64,000 nucleotides of DNA. It comes from Diaminobutyricibacter sp. McL0608 (GTDB taxonomy: Bacteria; Actinomycetota; Actinomycetes; Actinomycetales; Microbacteriaceae). Position 1 is the stretch's first letter. Each line of letters opens with the position of its first letter. Under the pieces are notes generated by a model. It did no database searches. It had not been told where the DNA came from and worked only from the letters and a program-made list of their open reading frames with translations. The stretch is from contig NZ_CP154826.1 of the NCBI RefSeq assembly GCF_039613825.1, forward strand, positions 434,001 through 498,000, in the 5' to 3' direction. The position numbers and the translations under genes are program-made. Shown here in pieces: positions 51,134 to 60,611 of the stretch.

Positions 51134-52987
51134 CTATCCGTCGTGCCCGAGCACAACATCGGTAAGTGGAGTCGAGCAGCACACAAGTATGGACCCTTCC
51201 GGTGGGGGCGTCAGCGGGTCCACTAGATACTCGACCTGTCCACTTCGCAGCCGCTGGGCGCACGTTCCGCAGACGCCGGCGCGGCAACCGGAGGGGACGG
51301 CCAAGCCGATCGATTCGATGGCATCGAGGAGCGACCCCACTGATGGGTTCCATTCCACAGACACCGCATGTTCAGGAATCTCCACCCGAAAGGGACCTTC
51401 GGCAGTCGGTTCGCGGGGAGGCTGTTCGATTGCGCCGGACGGTGAGAAAAAGACTTCCGAGCGAATGGATGTCGCTTCGAATCCTATGCCCATGAGGATT
51501 CTGCGCATCGACTGTTGGAAGGAGTCGGGGCCGCATATGTAGACAGTCGCGGAAGCGACCAGTTCGCCTACGCGTTCGAGGAGGTCTAGTGCTGTCGGGC
51601 GACGGTGGGTTGCCGCGTCGCTTGGGTGTGGGGGGCCGACCGAACGGGTGAGGAATAGCTCTGCTGAGGCGTCGGCGAGAGTTGACACCGCGGTGAGTAC
51701 ATCTCCCCACAGGGCAACGTCTTCCATCGTTCTGTCGATATGAATTACGCGAACAGGAAACAGGCAATCTTGGGCGGCGAGCGATCGAAGCATCGCAACT
51801 GAAGGTGTGATGCCGATCCCAGCGCTTAGGAATACGTTCGGACCCCCTTCGGAGCCGTTGGGCGTTACGTCGCCGAACGGACCGGTTATTGAGAGCTGCT
51901 CGCCGACCATGAATCGATTGTGTAGCTCCCGCGAAATCCGACCGTCCCTCTTGACGGAAATGCGAATCCGATCGTCTCGCGTCCCGGAAACGGTGTAGCA
52001 GCGCCAGCTGGGCGCGGCAACACCTGGCAAATGTACACGCACGTGTTGGCCTGGCTGAATGTCGCCCGCAAGTCCCTGAGGGTCGTGAAACCAGAAGCTC
52101 ACGACACTGTCGCTCTCGACGACTCTTTCATCGACTAGAACCGAACGCGGCCACGTCGCGTTCGCTGGAGCAGTCTTCGACGGTGCAGCTCTTTCGCCGA
52201 AAACTTCAATTGACTGTCCGACCTCGATGCGACCCGGAGAAACGACTCGGGCATAAACCCCGCAATACATGTGGCCGAACTGTCCCGCGAGGAGGGCCGG
52301 AACGTTGAGATCGGATAACCCGGTCACGGGGTCAATTGTCGTCGCGCGGCACCGGTCAGTCGGTTGGAAAACTTCCATCTCGACTCCGCCTACCCGAATT
52401 CGCCGACCCACGAGATCGAATTCTGCCCAAGGCGCGAGGTCGTTTACATAAAGGTTCGCGCGGAAACGCCGGCGATCGACAACGCGACCTGACGCGCGCG
52501 CGAGCTCATCTAGCGTCGCGATATTGATGATCGACAGGTGCGCGCCAGGCCAATCCCAAAGTCCAACCTTGCTGATTGTTAGCTCTGCTGGGCCCATGGG
52601 GCCGGGCGGAAGGATTCGCTGAAGCACATCATTCGCCGCGTCGACGTCGCGGCCTAAGGCGACGGGGTCGTCGAGACGAATTCGGATTCGGGGGGCGGGA
52701 TTCTTGCGAAGCGTTGTGGGCGGTCGCACGGTCAACACGGCCGGTTCGGCTGTGTCTGCCCCCTGCAATTCGGTTTCGAACACAACGAGTTCGGCGTTCT
52801 TTGCAACGTGGAAATACGCCTCACGCGGATTCCAGCCGTCCGCGAATCGCGAACCGCTCGTCCCGTTCGTGATCCCGAGGGCACGGTCATAACGCAGGCC
52901 CAAGCCAATGTTGAGCTGTGCGAATTCGCAAGGGACACCAGGAAGCCCCTTGACCGGGTAGCGAACGATCGACGAGAGGTGTGCCAC
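51134..52987 (-). CDS. MOSC - flavin reductase - 2Fe-2S ferredoxin fusion protein
   Basis: 617 aa in three parts. About 1-270: MOSC-type beta barrel (IVRYPVKGLPG, NLYVNDLAPWAEFDLVGRRI, GVYARVVSPGRIEVGQ). About 285-510: FAD/NAD reductase (RCYTVSGTRDDRIRISVKR, GPFGDVTPNG, SAGIGITPSVAMLR, YICGPDSFQQSMR). About 535-617: 2Fe-2S ferredoxin, C-x4-C-x2-C in PSGCRAGVCGTCAQ, with the fourth Cys in ILVCCSTP. Electrons could pass from NAD(P)H through flavin and iron-sulfur to a molybdenum-binding or partner domain. GTG at 52987. Divergent from the peptide operon, sharing its control region. Confidence 0.88.
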   Translation of the reverse strand: MAHLSSIVRYPVKGLPGVPCEFAQLNIGLGLRYDRALGITNGTSGSRFADGWNPREAYFHVAKNAELVVFETELQGADTAEPAVLTVRPPTTLRKNPAPRIRIRLDDPVALGRDVDAANDVLQRILPPGPMGPAELTISKVGLWDWPGAHLSIINIATLDELARASGRVVDRRRFRANLYVNDLAPWAEFDLVGRRIRVGGVEMEVFQPTDRCRATTIDPVTGLSDLNVPALLAGQFGHMYCGVYARVVSPGRIEVGQSIEVFGERAAPSKTAPANATWPRSVLVDERVVESDSVVSFWFHDPQGLAGDIQPGQHVRVHLPGVAAPSWRCYTVSGTRDDRIRISVKRDGRISRELHNRFMVGEQLSITGPFGDVTPNGSEGGPNVFLSAGIGITPSVAMLRSLAAQDCLFPVRVIHIDRTMEDVALWGDVLTAVSTLADASAELFLTRSVGPPHPSDAATHRRPTALDLLERVGELVASATVYICGPDSFQQSMRRILMGIGFEATSIRSEVFFSPSGAIEQPPREPTAEGPFRVEIPEHAVSVEWNPSVGSLLDAIESIGLAVPSGCRAGVCGTCAQRLRSGQVEYLVDPLTPPPEGSILVCCSTPLTDVVLGHDG

Positions 52988-53257
52988 ATCGTCACCGTGC
53001 CTTCTCTGCCTAGGAATTGCCGGATCGTTCCGGCATTTCTGCGAATCTAACCGTAATTTGAGCGGCGGTCAACTGTTTCGACCCGGTCTCGGATAGATAA
53101 ATTTGTTGGAGGAACTGTTGACGTCGACGTCGGATGGAGATACATTTCACGTCAATGCCGGAACGATCCGGCTAAGCTGGAAAACCGAAGCGTCAAACCC
53201 GTTCATGTCAGACCCGTGGGACTTGATCACACAAAACAATTGAGGAGTCTGCAACAC
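52988..53257. promoter_or_regulatory. Control region with two LacI-type palindromes
   Basis: GCCGGATCGTTCCGGC at 53019-53034 and GCCGGAACGATCCGGC at 53157-53172: both are 6-bp-arm palindromes with the central CG typical of LacI-family operators, and they are reverse complements of each other. They are 138 bp apart (centre to centre), near each divergent gene start, and could support looping. GGAGG at 53109-53113 precedes no gene. Confidence 0.6.
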
Positions 53258-54874
53258 ATGCGAAAACTTATGTTCGTCGGATGCTTGCTTGCCGCATCCG
53301 TGATGCTGAGCGCGTGCAGCGCGACAGCAAATGATCCGAATTCGAGTAGCGAGGTGAAGAACGGCTACCTCGCAGTCGCGGACCCCGCGATCGACTCGCA
53401 CGGAACGTTCACCGTTCAGCTCGACTATGACACCCAGGAAGCCAAGGGCCTCGATCCTCAAACAGCGACGCAGGCCCGTTCCTGGACCATCATGGGCCTG
53501 GTGTACGACACGCTTGTCCGCATCGGACCAGACTTTCAGTTTGAGCCTGGATTGGCCACGTCGTGGACAAACCCGTCGCCGACCACGTACGTGTTCAATC
53601 TGCGCAAGGACGCCGTCTTCAGTAACGGTCGAGCGATGACTGCCGACGATGTAGTCGGAAGCATTGAAAAATTGCAAAAGAGCGGCGGAGACTGGGCCCT
53701 CCAACTCGGACCGATTCAGTCGGTTGCAGCGACGGGCCAAGACCAGGTGACCATCACCCTTGCGCGCCCGTACACGGCGCTGCTTGGGGCGCTCGCGAAT
53801 ACACCAGCGAGCATCCTGCCGATGAAGGAAATCAACGACGGCAGCGTGGACATTACGAAGACAATGCTCGGGACGGGTCCGTTCCAGGTGACGAGCCATG
53901 TTCAGGATCAGTCCTGGACGTTCAGCCGGAACCCGCACTACTACGACGCAAAGAAGCTCGGAATTGACAAGGTAGACATCGGAATTGTCACGCAGGAGTC
54001 AACTAGGCTCGCAGCTATCCGCGACGGCAGCGCTGACTATGTATTCTTCAACAATGTTGACGCGCTTGATCAACTCGGTGGCACGCGAAATGCTCGCGTG
54101 GTCAACCAGAAGAACACCGACTTCTATTACCTGTTGATCAACTCGCAGCGACCCGGGTCGCCGTTGCAGAACAACGACGTTCGTTTCGCGATCAATAGCG
54201 CGATCAACAGAACTCAGATCTCCGACATCGCTCTCGCCGGACAGGCAGCGCCTACCGCAGTCACACCGAGCTCGCTCCCCGGAGCGTGCGCACCCGGCGG
54301 CCTTCCATCGGCGACGACTTCGACCGACTCGATCAAATCTCTCCTTGCGAAGGCTGGAGCGAAGAACCTCAAATTGACGATGTCTATCTACAGCTCGGAG
54401 CCTGCCCTTGCGCAGATTGCACAGGTGATCCAGCAGCAACTCGCCAAAGTTGGAGTGACGCTCACGATCCAGAAGTATGACCTTGCAACCTACGTTGACA
54501 GGCTCTACACCCAGCAGCCAGGAAATTTCGACCTGGGGCTCAGCTGGTACGCCGGTTACGGAGATGCTGCTATGGTCTCGCGTTGGTGGAATGGTGACCA
54601 GGCGAAATTTACGGCCGGTTTCATGAATAACGACCCCGACCAGAACGCGCTTATTGTGCAGGCTAGCGAACAACCTGCGGGGACGGAGCGCACTGCCACA
54701 CTCAAGAAGCTGTGCGACACGGTGGACAAGAACTCGGAGATGATTCCGTTAGTGTCCAGGCCCGGGGTTATCGGCTATCGCACCGATAAGGTCAGTCCCA
54801 CGATCAATACGAACGAGGGATACGGCAACATTCTGCGCAATATCGTGGAATTTCGTCTGAAGGGTACGGCGTAG
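53258..54874 (+). CDS. Peptide ABC transporter substrate-binding lipoprotein (SBP family 5)
   Basis: 538 aa from ATG 53258 (GAGGAG upstream). Lipobox LSAC near residue 18-21. Family pattern: DYDTQEAKGLDPQTATQARSW, FNLRKDAVFSNGRAMTADDVVGS, GTGPFQVTSHVQ, NNDVRFAINSAINRTQI. It delivers oligopeptides or peptide-like compounds to the permeases. Head of an operon reaching to 62721, each gene overlapping or nearly touching the next. Confidence 0.92.
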   Translation: MRKLMFVGCLLAASVMLSACSATANDPNSSSEVKNGYLAVADPAIDSHGTFTVQLDYDTQEAKGLDPQTATQARSWTIMGLVYDTLVRIGPDFQFEPGLATSWTNPSPTTYVFNLRKDAVFSNGRAMTADDVVGSIEKLQKSGGDWALQLGPIQSVAATGQDQVTITLARPYTALLGALANTPASILPMKEINDGSVDITKTMLGTGPFQVTSHVQDQSWTFSRNPHYYDAKKLGIDKVDIGIVTQESTRLAAIRDGSADYVFFNNVDALDQLGGTRNARVVNQKNTDFYYLLINSQRPGSPLQNNDVRFAINSAINRTQISDIALAGQAAPTAVTPSSLPGACAPGGLPSATTSTDSIKSLLAKAGAKNLKLTMSIYSSEPALAQIAQVIQQQLAKVGVTLTIQKYDLATYVDRLYTQQPGNFDLGLSWYAGYGDAAMVSRWWNGDQAKFTAGFMNNDPDQNALIVQASEQPAGTERTATLKKLCDTVDKNSEMIPLVSRPGVIGYRTDKVSPTINTNEGYGNILRNIVEFRLKGTA

Positions 54875-54879
54875 GAGCG

Positions 54880-55851
54880 ATGCGACTGCTTCGATGGTTG
54901 CCTGGGCGGCTTCTGAGTTCTCTGCTGGTGCTTGTCGGCGCGTCAGTGCTGATTTTCGCCGCGGTGAGAAGCCTCCCGGGCAACTACTCCGACATCGTGC
55001 TCGGCACCTTTGCAACGCCGAGTGCGAAGGCGCACCTAATCGCCGAGTACGGTCTGAACCGCTCACTTCCGGAGCAGTATCTGCTTTGGTTGGTGGCGGC
55101 GTTCAGGGGCGACTTCGGCTTCTCACTAGCAAGTCACCTTCCGGTGGTGCAAGAGTTCGGCTCGCGGCTACCGCTGACCATCACGCTCGCGTTGATGGCA
55201 ATGTGCTTCACCATCGCTATCGGACTCCCACTCGGAATCTATGCGGGCACGCACTCTGCAGGTGGCCGCGGCAGCATCATCGGCCGGCTGTTGAGCAGCA
55301 TCGGAATCAGCATGCCGGAGTTCGTACTGGGAAGCCTGGTTGTATTCCTCTTCTCACGTTTCGCGCTTGGCTTATCCGTCGGCAACGTTGTCTCCCCGAC
55401 GACCGATTTGAGTCAGTCGATCGTCTCGCTGATCTTGCCAGCGGCGGTGCTCTCCGTTTTCGCCATTGCATCGACGGCGAGAACCGCAAGGGACGCGACT
55501 CTCTCAGTTCTCGTTGAACCGCATATCGGTGCCGCTGTAGCACGCGGCGAGTCAAAGCGATTCATCATCCGTCATCACGTGTTGCGCAACGCGGCCATCC
55601 CAGTCCTAACACTCACCGCCACCTTGACGGCATATCTTCTTGGTGGCGCCGTCATCGTCGAGAACGTATTCGATATTCCGGGGATGGGTTCGTATCTCGT
55701 ACAGGCGCTTGATCGGCGCGACTACGCCGTAATCCAGGCCGGCGTCTTGATCGCGACGCTGGTGTTCGTGTTGATGAGTTTTGTTGTCGACATTGTTACC
55801 GGCCTGATCGATCCGCGAGTCAGCGTCGCATCGAAAGGACGACGATCATGA
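54880..55851 (+). CDS. Peptide ABC transporter permease (DppB-like)
   Basis: 323 aa, starting 5 bp after the binding-protein stop. Six membrane helices; the N-terminal LIFAAVRSLPGN and the conserved loop ARGESKRFIIRHHVLRNAAIP (about 225-245) are typical of DppB/OppB. The stop overlaps the next permease (ATGA). Confidence 0.93.
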   Translation: MRLLRWLPGRLLSSLLVLVGASVLIFAAVRSLPGNYSDIVLGTFATPSAKAHLIAEYGLNRSLPEQYLLWLVAAFRGDFGFSLASHLPVVQEFGSRLPLTITLALMAMCFTIAIGLPLGIYAGTHSAGGRGSIIGRLLSSIGISMPEFVLGSLVVFLFSRFALGLSVGNVVSPTTDLSQSIVSLILPAAVLSVFAIASTARTARDATLSVLVEPHIGAAVARGESKRFIIRHHVLRNAAIPVLTLTATLTAYLLGGAVIVENVFDIPGMGSYLVQALDRRDYAVIQAGVLIATLVFVLMSFVVDIVTGLIDPRVSVASKGRRS

Positions 55852-56735
55852 TGGCCACGCTGAGCGTAGACCACGAGCACGGTCGGTCCAGCTGGCGACG
55901 CTCGATGCGCTACATCCGTTCGTTCGACGGCCTCGCGAAGGTGGCGATGGTCGTGCTCGGTCTGCTGTTCCTGCTTGCTGGGCTCGCAGCGTTGACGGGG
56001 CTCGGTGGCGACCCCACAGCCATCGTGGGTCCCCGCCTATCCCCTCCTGCCGCTGGTTGGCCTCTCGGAACGGACAGCCTCGGGCGATCCCTTCTCCCGC
56101 GTCTACTAGAGGGGATCGGGACAACTCTTCTACTGTCGACGGTAGCGGTCGTGTGTACAGCGATCATCAGCACGATCTTTGGGATCGTCGCAGGTTATCG
56201 AGGCGGTCGCGTGGCCGGCACCATTATGCGAGTCGGAGATGTGCTCTATGCCTTCCCCTCAATAATCCTCGCAATCCTGATCGCTGCGGTCATCGGCCCG
56301 GGACAGACCGCTGCACTTGCGAGCATCGTGCTCGTGACGGTGCCGCTGATGACGCGGATGGTTAGCGCGGCGTCCCGTGCGGTGACGCAACGCGATTTCG
56401 TCGACTCGGCAATCATCAGCGGTGTCTCGACACCTCGGATACTCACGCGTCACATCCTTACGAACGTTTCGGGAACCATCGCCGTTCAAGGAACATACGC
56501 GCTCTCGGTCGGGATCCTGGTTGAAGGGGGTCTGAGCTTCCTCGGCTACGGCGTGCAACTTCCGGATTCGTCCCTCGGCCTCCTCATCCAAGAGGGCACA
56601 CTCTACATGGTCAAAGCGCCGTGGTTACTCCTTGCGCCCGGCATCGTGCTGGTCGCCGCCATCCTCTCCATTAACATCCTCGGGGACAGTCTCCGTGATC
56701 GATTCGACCCCCGCAAAGCGAGGCCCCTGGTATGA
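55848..56735 (+). CDS. Peptide ABC transporter permease (DppC-like)
   Basis: 295 aa. First helix about 28-50; GTDSLGRSLLPRLLEGIGTTL near 67-88 is the OppC/DppC signature, and the loop AIISGVSTPRILTRHILTNV near 180-200 contacts the ATPases. Overlaps both neighbours by four bases. Confidence 0.93.
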   Translation: MMATLSVDHEHGRSSWRRSMRYIRSFDGLAKVAMVVLGLLFLLAGLAALTGLGGDPTAIVGPRLSPPAAGWPLGTDSLGRSLLPRLLEGIGTTLLLSTVAVVCTAIISTIFGIVAGYRGGRVAGTIMRVGDVLYAFPSIILAILIAAVIGPGQTAALASIVLVTVPLMTRMVSAASRAVTQRDFVDSAIISGVSTPRILTRHILTNVSGTIAVQGTYALSVGILVEGGLSFLGYGVQLPDSSLGLLIQEGTLYMVKAPWLLLAPGIVLVAAILSINILGDSLRDRFDPRKARPLV

Positions 56736-57736
56736 CCGAGATTCTGAGGGTAGTCGACGCCGTTGTCGACTACTCGACCTCGACGGGAACCGTCCGAGCT
56801 CTGGATGGCGCCACGCTCGAAGTGGGACGCGGCGAGTTCGTCGGCGTCGTGGGCGAGAGCGGGTCTGGCAAATCCACGCTCGGCCTGCTGGTGGGCAAGC
56901 TCCTTCCCGCTATCGCACGAATTGACGGGATCGTGGAGGTCGACGGGGTATCCGTTCTCGATACGAGGCGGGACGAGCTGTTGAGGCTGCGACGTGAATG
57001 TCTGGGCTTCGTGCCTCAGGATCCGGTGGGCGCGCTCAATCCGACCCTTCGCATAGGCAAGCAGATGCGTCTCGCGCTCCACGGGCTGGCCGCGACGACC
57101 GACGAGTTGGTCGCGATGCTGGATCGCGTTCGGATTCGCGAACCTCGCAGAGTACTGCAATTGTTTCCTCACCAGGTCTCGGGTGGAATGGCTCAACGAG
57201 TCGCGATAGCGATGGCGATGGCGCGAAAGCCCCGGATCCTGATCGCCGATGAACCGACCGCTGCCTTGGACAGCAACGTTCGCGAAGAGGTAACCAAGCT
57301 GATTTTCGAACTCGCCCGGGAGAGTGGAACGACGGTGCTTTGGTTGAGTCACGACCTCAATGCAGTCTCTCGCTGGTGCGAACGGATCGTCGTAATGTAC
57401 GGGGGCCGAGTCGTGGAGGACGGACCGGCTACTGCCGTGCTCGTCAATCCACGACACCCGTACACGGCAGCGCTCGCTTCATCTGATCCTGCGCGAATCG
57501 CACGCGGTGAACGCCTGTTGCCGATCGCAGGAACACCCCCGGTCCTCACCCAACAGCTTCACGCTTGCGCATTCCACACACGCTGCGCACTCGCAATCGA
57601 TGCGTGTCGCAATGTGCGACCCGAACCGACCACGTTTGGAGGACACACAGTTCTCTGCCGGCGGGCCGAAGAGTTCGACCCCGATGCCGACCTTGCGGCG
57701 CTGATTTCCGAAGCACAAGTGGGTGTGGACCGATGA
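56732..57736 (+). CDS. Peptide ABC transporter ATPase (DppD-like)
   Basis: 334 aa. Walker A GESGSGKSTL near 39-48, signature VSGGMAQRVAIAMAMA near 147-162, Walker B ILIADEPTAAL near 169-179. The C-terminal extension carries the Cys cluster of oligopeptide ATPases (CAFHTRCALAIDACRNVRP) that may hold an iron-sulfur cluster. Overlaps the next ATPase gene by four bases. Confidence 0.93.
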   Translation: MTEILRVVDAVVDYSTSTGTVRALDGATLEVGRGEFVGVVGESGSGKSTLGLLVGKLLPAIARIDGIVEVDGVSVLDTRRDELLRLRRECLGFVPQDPVGALNPTLRIGKQMRLALHGLAATTDELVAMLDRVRIREPRRVLQLFPHQVSGGMAQRVAIAMAMARKPRILIADEPTAALDSNVREEVTKLIFELARESGTTVLWLSHDLNAVSRWCERIVVMYGGRVVEDGPATAVLVNPRHPYTAALASSDPARIARGERLLPIAGTPPVLTQQLHACAFHTRCALAIDACRNVRPEPTTFGGHTVLCRRAEEFDPDADLAALISEAQVGVDR

Positions 57737-58488
57737 GTGATGTCGTTCTGCAGTTGGAGCACGTCACCACCGCCTTCACCAGCGGGTGGGGTCGCAGCCG
57801 TCGCGTGCTCAAGGCGATGGACGACGTAACCTTCGAGGTGTCCGCCGGAGAGACCGTCGGGTTGGTCGGTGAATCGGGTTCAGGCAAGACCACCACTGGC
57901 GCCGTTGCACTGGGATTGCGGAAGCCGAGCGCTGGCTCCGTGCGTTTCCTCGGTGAGCCGTTCGGGGGGCGTCGGAAACGGGCGGGCCTCATCCAGGCCG
58001 TGCTTCAAAACCCTCAATGGTCACTCAACCCTCGGCTTGCAGTCGGGGCCTCCATCGCCGAGCCGCTTTCGGCTCTCGACGGGTCGTCACTTCGCTCGCA
58101 CCACAGCGAGGTCGAGCGGATGTTGAGCCAGGTGGGTCTCCAGCCTGCCTTCGCTACTCGGTATGCGCATGAGCTCTCCGGCGGTCAGAAACAGCGCATC
58201 GCGATTGCTCGAGCTTTGATTACCCATCCACGTTTCATCGTGTTCGATGAGGCTGTAAGCGCACTCGATGTCTCTGTCCAAGCGCAGATCCTCAATCTGA
58301 TCGCTGATCTGCAAGCCGAACACGGTTTCGGAGCGCTCTTCATCTCCCACGACCTAGCCGCGGTGCGCTACGTGTCCCATCGCATCGCGGTGATGCAGTC
58401 CGGCTCGATCGTCGAGCTTGCCGAGACAGCTCATTTCTACGGAACGCCAACCCACGCCTATTCACGCCAACTCATGGAGGACTTGTGA
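57733..58488 (+). CDS. Peptide ABC transporter ATPase (DppF-like)
   Basis: 251 aa from ATG 57733; an open frame continues upstream but lies inside the DppD gene. Walker A GESGSGKTTT near 47-56, signature LSGGQKQRIAIARALI near 147-162, Walker B FIVFDEAVSALD near 168-179. Second ATPase of the importer. It lacks the usual C-terminal Cys-rich extension and is somewhat short for the family. Overlaps the peptidase gene. Confidence 0.92.
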   Translation: MSDVVLQLEHVTTAFTSGWGRSRRVLKAMDDVTFEVSAGETVGLVGESGSGKTTTGAVALGLRKPSAGSVRFLGEPFGGRRKRAGLIQAVLQNPQWSLNPRLAVGASIAEPLSALDGSSLRSHHSEVERMLSQVGLQPAFATRYAHELSGGQKQRIAIARALITHPRFIVFDEAVSALDVSVQAQILNLIADLQAEHGFGALFISHDLAAVRYVSHRIAVMQSGSIVELAETAHFYGTPTHAYSRQLMEDL

Positions 58489-59525
58489 CGTCGCCAAAAT
58501 CTACGCTCGCCGACTCAGGGCCACGGCTGACACCTCAGCCCGATTGGGGCGACCGCACTGGGAACGCGGAGGCCGTTCTCGAACCCGAATCGAGCCGGGG
58601 ACGCGGCGAAATTGCATACGACTTTCCTGGAGTGCTCGTCGGCACAGCCGAGTATTCCGCCGGGCCAACCGGTGTCACCGTTGTCGCGATACCGGCAGGA
58701 GCGCGACTAGCGATCGACGCACGGGGCGGAGCTATCGGAATGAGCAACGGCTTCCAGTATTTCGCCCATGCAATCTGTCTGGCCGGCGGGTCGATTTATG
58801 GACTCGGCGCCGGTTCGGGCGTGGCCGATGCTCTGCGCCAGCGCATTGGCAACCGCGTCTCCGTTGATGACTTGCAACTGGTCTCGACAGCCGTGATTTA
58901 TGACTTCTCGTCGCGAGCCAACGCTGTTGCCCCCGACGCAGCGCTCGGCAGGGCAGCTTTCGAGGCTGCGGTACACGGCAGGGTGCCGATCGGGCGCTGC
59001 GGTGCCGGGCGGAGTGCGTCTGCCGGCAAAGTTGACTGGAGCCGCTGCGAGTTCACTGGACAGGGAGCGGCCTTCCGCGAGGTTGGACAGGTCAAAGTCC
59101 TCGTCATCACTGTCGTAAATCCGGTAGGCGTCATCGTCGACCGCAATGGCTCCATCGTTCGCGGAAACTACGACGTCGCAACCGGTGAGCGTCGCGCTCC
59201 CGATCGGGACTACGCCGACGCCCTAAGTGGCGATTTTCCGGCACAGACCGGCAAAGGAAACACCACGCTCACAGTGGTCGTGACCAATGTCCGCCTCACC
59301 GACAAGGAGCTGATCCACTTCGGACGCCAAGTGCACAGTTCGATGAACCGAGGAATTCAGCCGTTCCACACCACGCACGATGGTGACACGCTATTCGCGC
59401 TTACCACGGACGAGGTGGACCTACCAGGTAGCTCAGCGATCGGCGATAACTCCGTCAACGCTATCGCCGTCGGCACCATCGCCGCGGAGGCCGCCTGGGA
59501 TGCAGTACTGGAGAGTGCGCGGTGA
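58485..59525 (+). CDS. P1-family (DmpA/BapA, S58) aminopeptidase, copy 1
   Basis: 346 aa. Family pattern: PGVLVGTAEYSAGPTGVTVV, AIDARGGAIGMSNGFQ, GSIYGLGAGSGVADAL, DAALGRAAFEAA, and the autoprocessing/nucleophile region GNTTLTVVVTNVRL (about 258-271), with Thr at the expected new N-terminus. These Ntn-like enzymes remove D-amino acids or beta-amino acids from short peptides. No signal peptide, so it acts on imported substrate. Overlaps neighbours on both sides. Confidence 0.88.
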   Translation: MTSPKSTLADSGPRLTPQPDWGDRTGNAEAVLEPESSRGRGEIAYDFPGVLVGTAEYSAGPTGVTVVAIPAGARLAIDARGGAIGMSNGFQYFAHAICLAGGSIYGLGAGSGVADALRQRIGNRVSVDDLQLVSTAVIYDFSSRANAVAPDAALGRAAFEAAVHGRVPIGRCGAGRSASAGKVDWSRCEFTGQGAAFREVGQVKVLVITVVNPVGVIVDRNGSIVRGNYDVATGERRAPDRDYADALSGDFPAQTGKGNTTLTVVVTNVRLTDKELIHFGRQVHSSMNRGIQPFHTTHDGDTLFALTTDEVDLPGSSAIGDNSVNAIAVGTIAAEAAWDAVLESAR

Positions 59526-60598
59526 CCAAGTTCACAATCGAATCAGGAGATCGAATGGGCCAGGCTCTCTACGATGACTCGCTCCCGCACCGGCTGACGC
59601 CAGTCCCGGCGTTCGTAGAAGGAATCGGCAACGAAGACGTCGAACTCGTACCGGCGCACGGCCTCGGGCGCGACTCCGTCGAGTTCGACTTCCCGGGTGT
59701 CTCAGTTGGAACCGCCGAGTACGTCGAGGGTCCCACCGGAGCCACTGTTGTGTCGGTGCCAGCAGGAGCGCGCACCTCCGTTGATGCCCGAGGCGGCGCC
59801 ATCGGAATCGTCGGTCGCTACGAGGACGTGAATAATGCGATCTGCTTAGCCGGTGGATCCGTCTACGGTCTCGCCGCCGCCGCCGGAGTCGAAGAAGTCC
59901 TCCTCGAACAGCATTCCAACCGCGTTGGCTGGGCGGACCTTCAGACGGTGGCGGGCGCGATCATCTACGACTTCGGCGCGAGAGACAACGCCATCAGCCC
60001 GGACGCTGCGCTCGGACGGGCAGCCTTGCTGGCCGCGCGAAGCGATCGAATTCCGGTAGGTCGAGTGGGCGCCGGTATTGCGGCCTCGGCCGGGAAGGTC
60101 GATTGGGCACGAGCAGAATTCACGGGGCAGGGAGCGGCGTTTCGTCGCATAGGCGACATCCGAATCCTCGTCCTGACCGTGGTCAACCCGGTTGGGGTGA
60201 TCGTCGACAGGGACAGCACGATTATCCGAGGGAACTATGACACCAGGACCGGTACTCGCAGGCATCCGCTACTTGACTACGAGGCCGCCCTACAGGACGG
60301 CGTTCCGCCGACGGCAGTCGGCGGAAACACAACGTTGACAGTGCTCGTCACGAACGTGCGTCTCGATGACAAGGAGCTCAAACATTTCGGACGCCAGGTG
60401 CACAGTTCCATGCATCGTGGAATCCAGCCCTTCCATACCAACCACGACGGCGACACCCTGTTCGCATTGACGACCGACGAGGTTGAGCTCCCGCTGGCAG
60501 GATCCTCGCGTCTCGGCGCTAATTCGGTGAATTCGGTCGCGCTCGCAACCATTGCATCGGAAGTGGCCTGGGACGCGATCATCACGAGCGCCCAGTGA
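59522..60598 (+). CDS. P1-family (DmpA/BapA, S58) aminopeptidase, copy 2
   Basis: 358 aa from the GTG at 59522 overlapping the previous stop (ATG at 59555 is possible). Closely similar to copy 1 through the whole length: PGVSVGTAEYVEGPTGATVV, SVYGLAAAAGVEEVL, DAALGRAALLAARSDRIPVG, and nucleophile region GGNTTLTVLVTNVRL. The C-terminal halves are nearly identical (HFGRQVHSSMHRGIQPFHT). A tandem duplicate that has diverged in the N-terminal part, so the two may form different specificities or a mixed oligomer. Confidence 0.88.
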   Translation: MTKFTIESGDRMGQALYDDSLPHRLTPVPAFVEGIGNEDVELVPAHGLGRDSVEFDFPGVSVGTAEYVEGPTGATVVSVPAGARTSVDARGGAIGIVGRYEDVNNAICLAGGSVYGLAAAAGVEEVLLEQHSNRVGWADLQTVAGAIIYDFGARDNAISPDAALGRAALLAARSDRIPVGRVGAGIAASAGKVDWARAEFTGQGAAFRRIGDIRILVLTVVNPVGVIVDRDSTIIRGNYDTRTGTRRHPLLDYEAALQDGVPPTAVGGNTTLTVLVTNVRLDDKELKHFGRQVHSSMHRGIQPFHTNHDGDTLFALTTDEVELPLAGSSRLGANSVNSVALATIASEVAWDAIITSAQ

Positions 60599-60611
60599 TT
60601 GGGGAAGAGTC

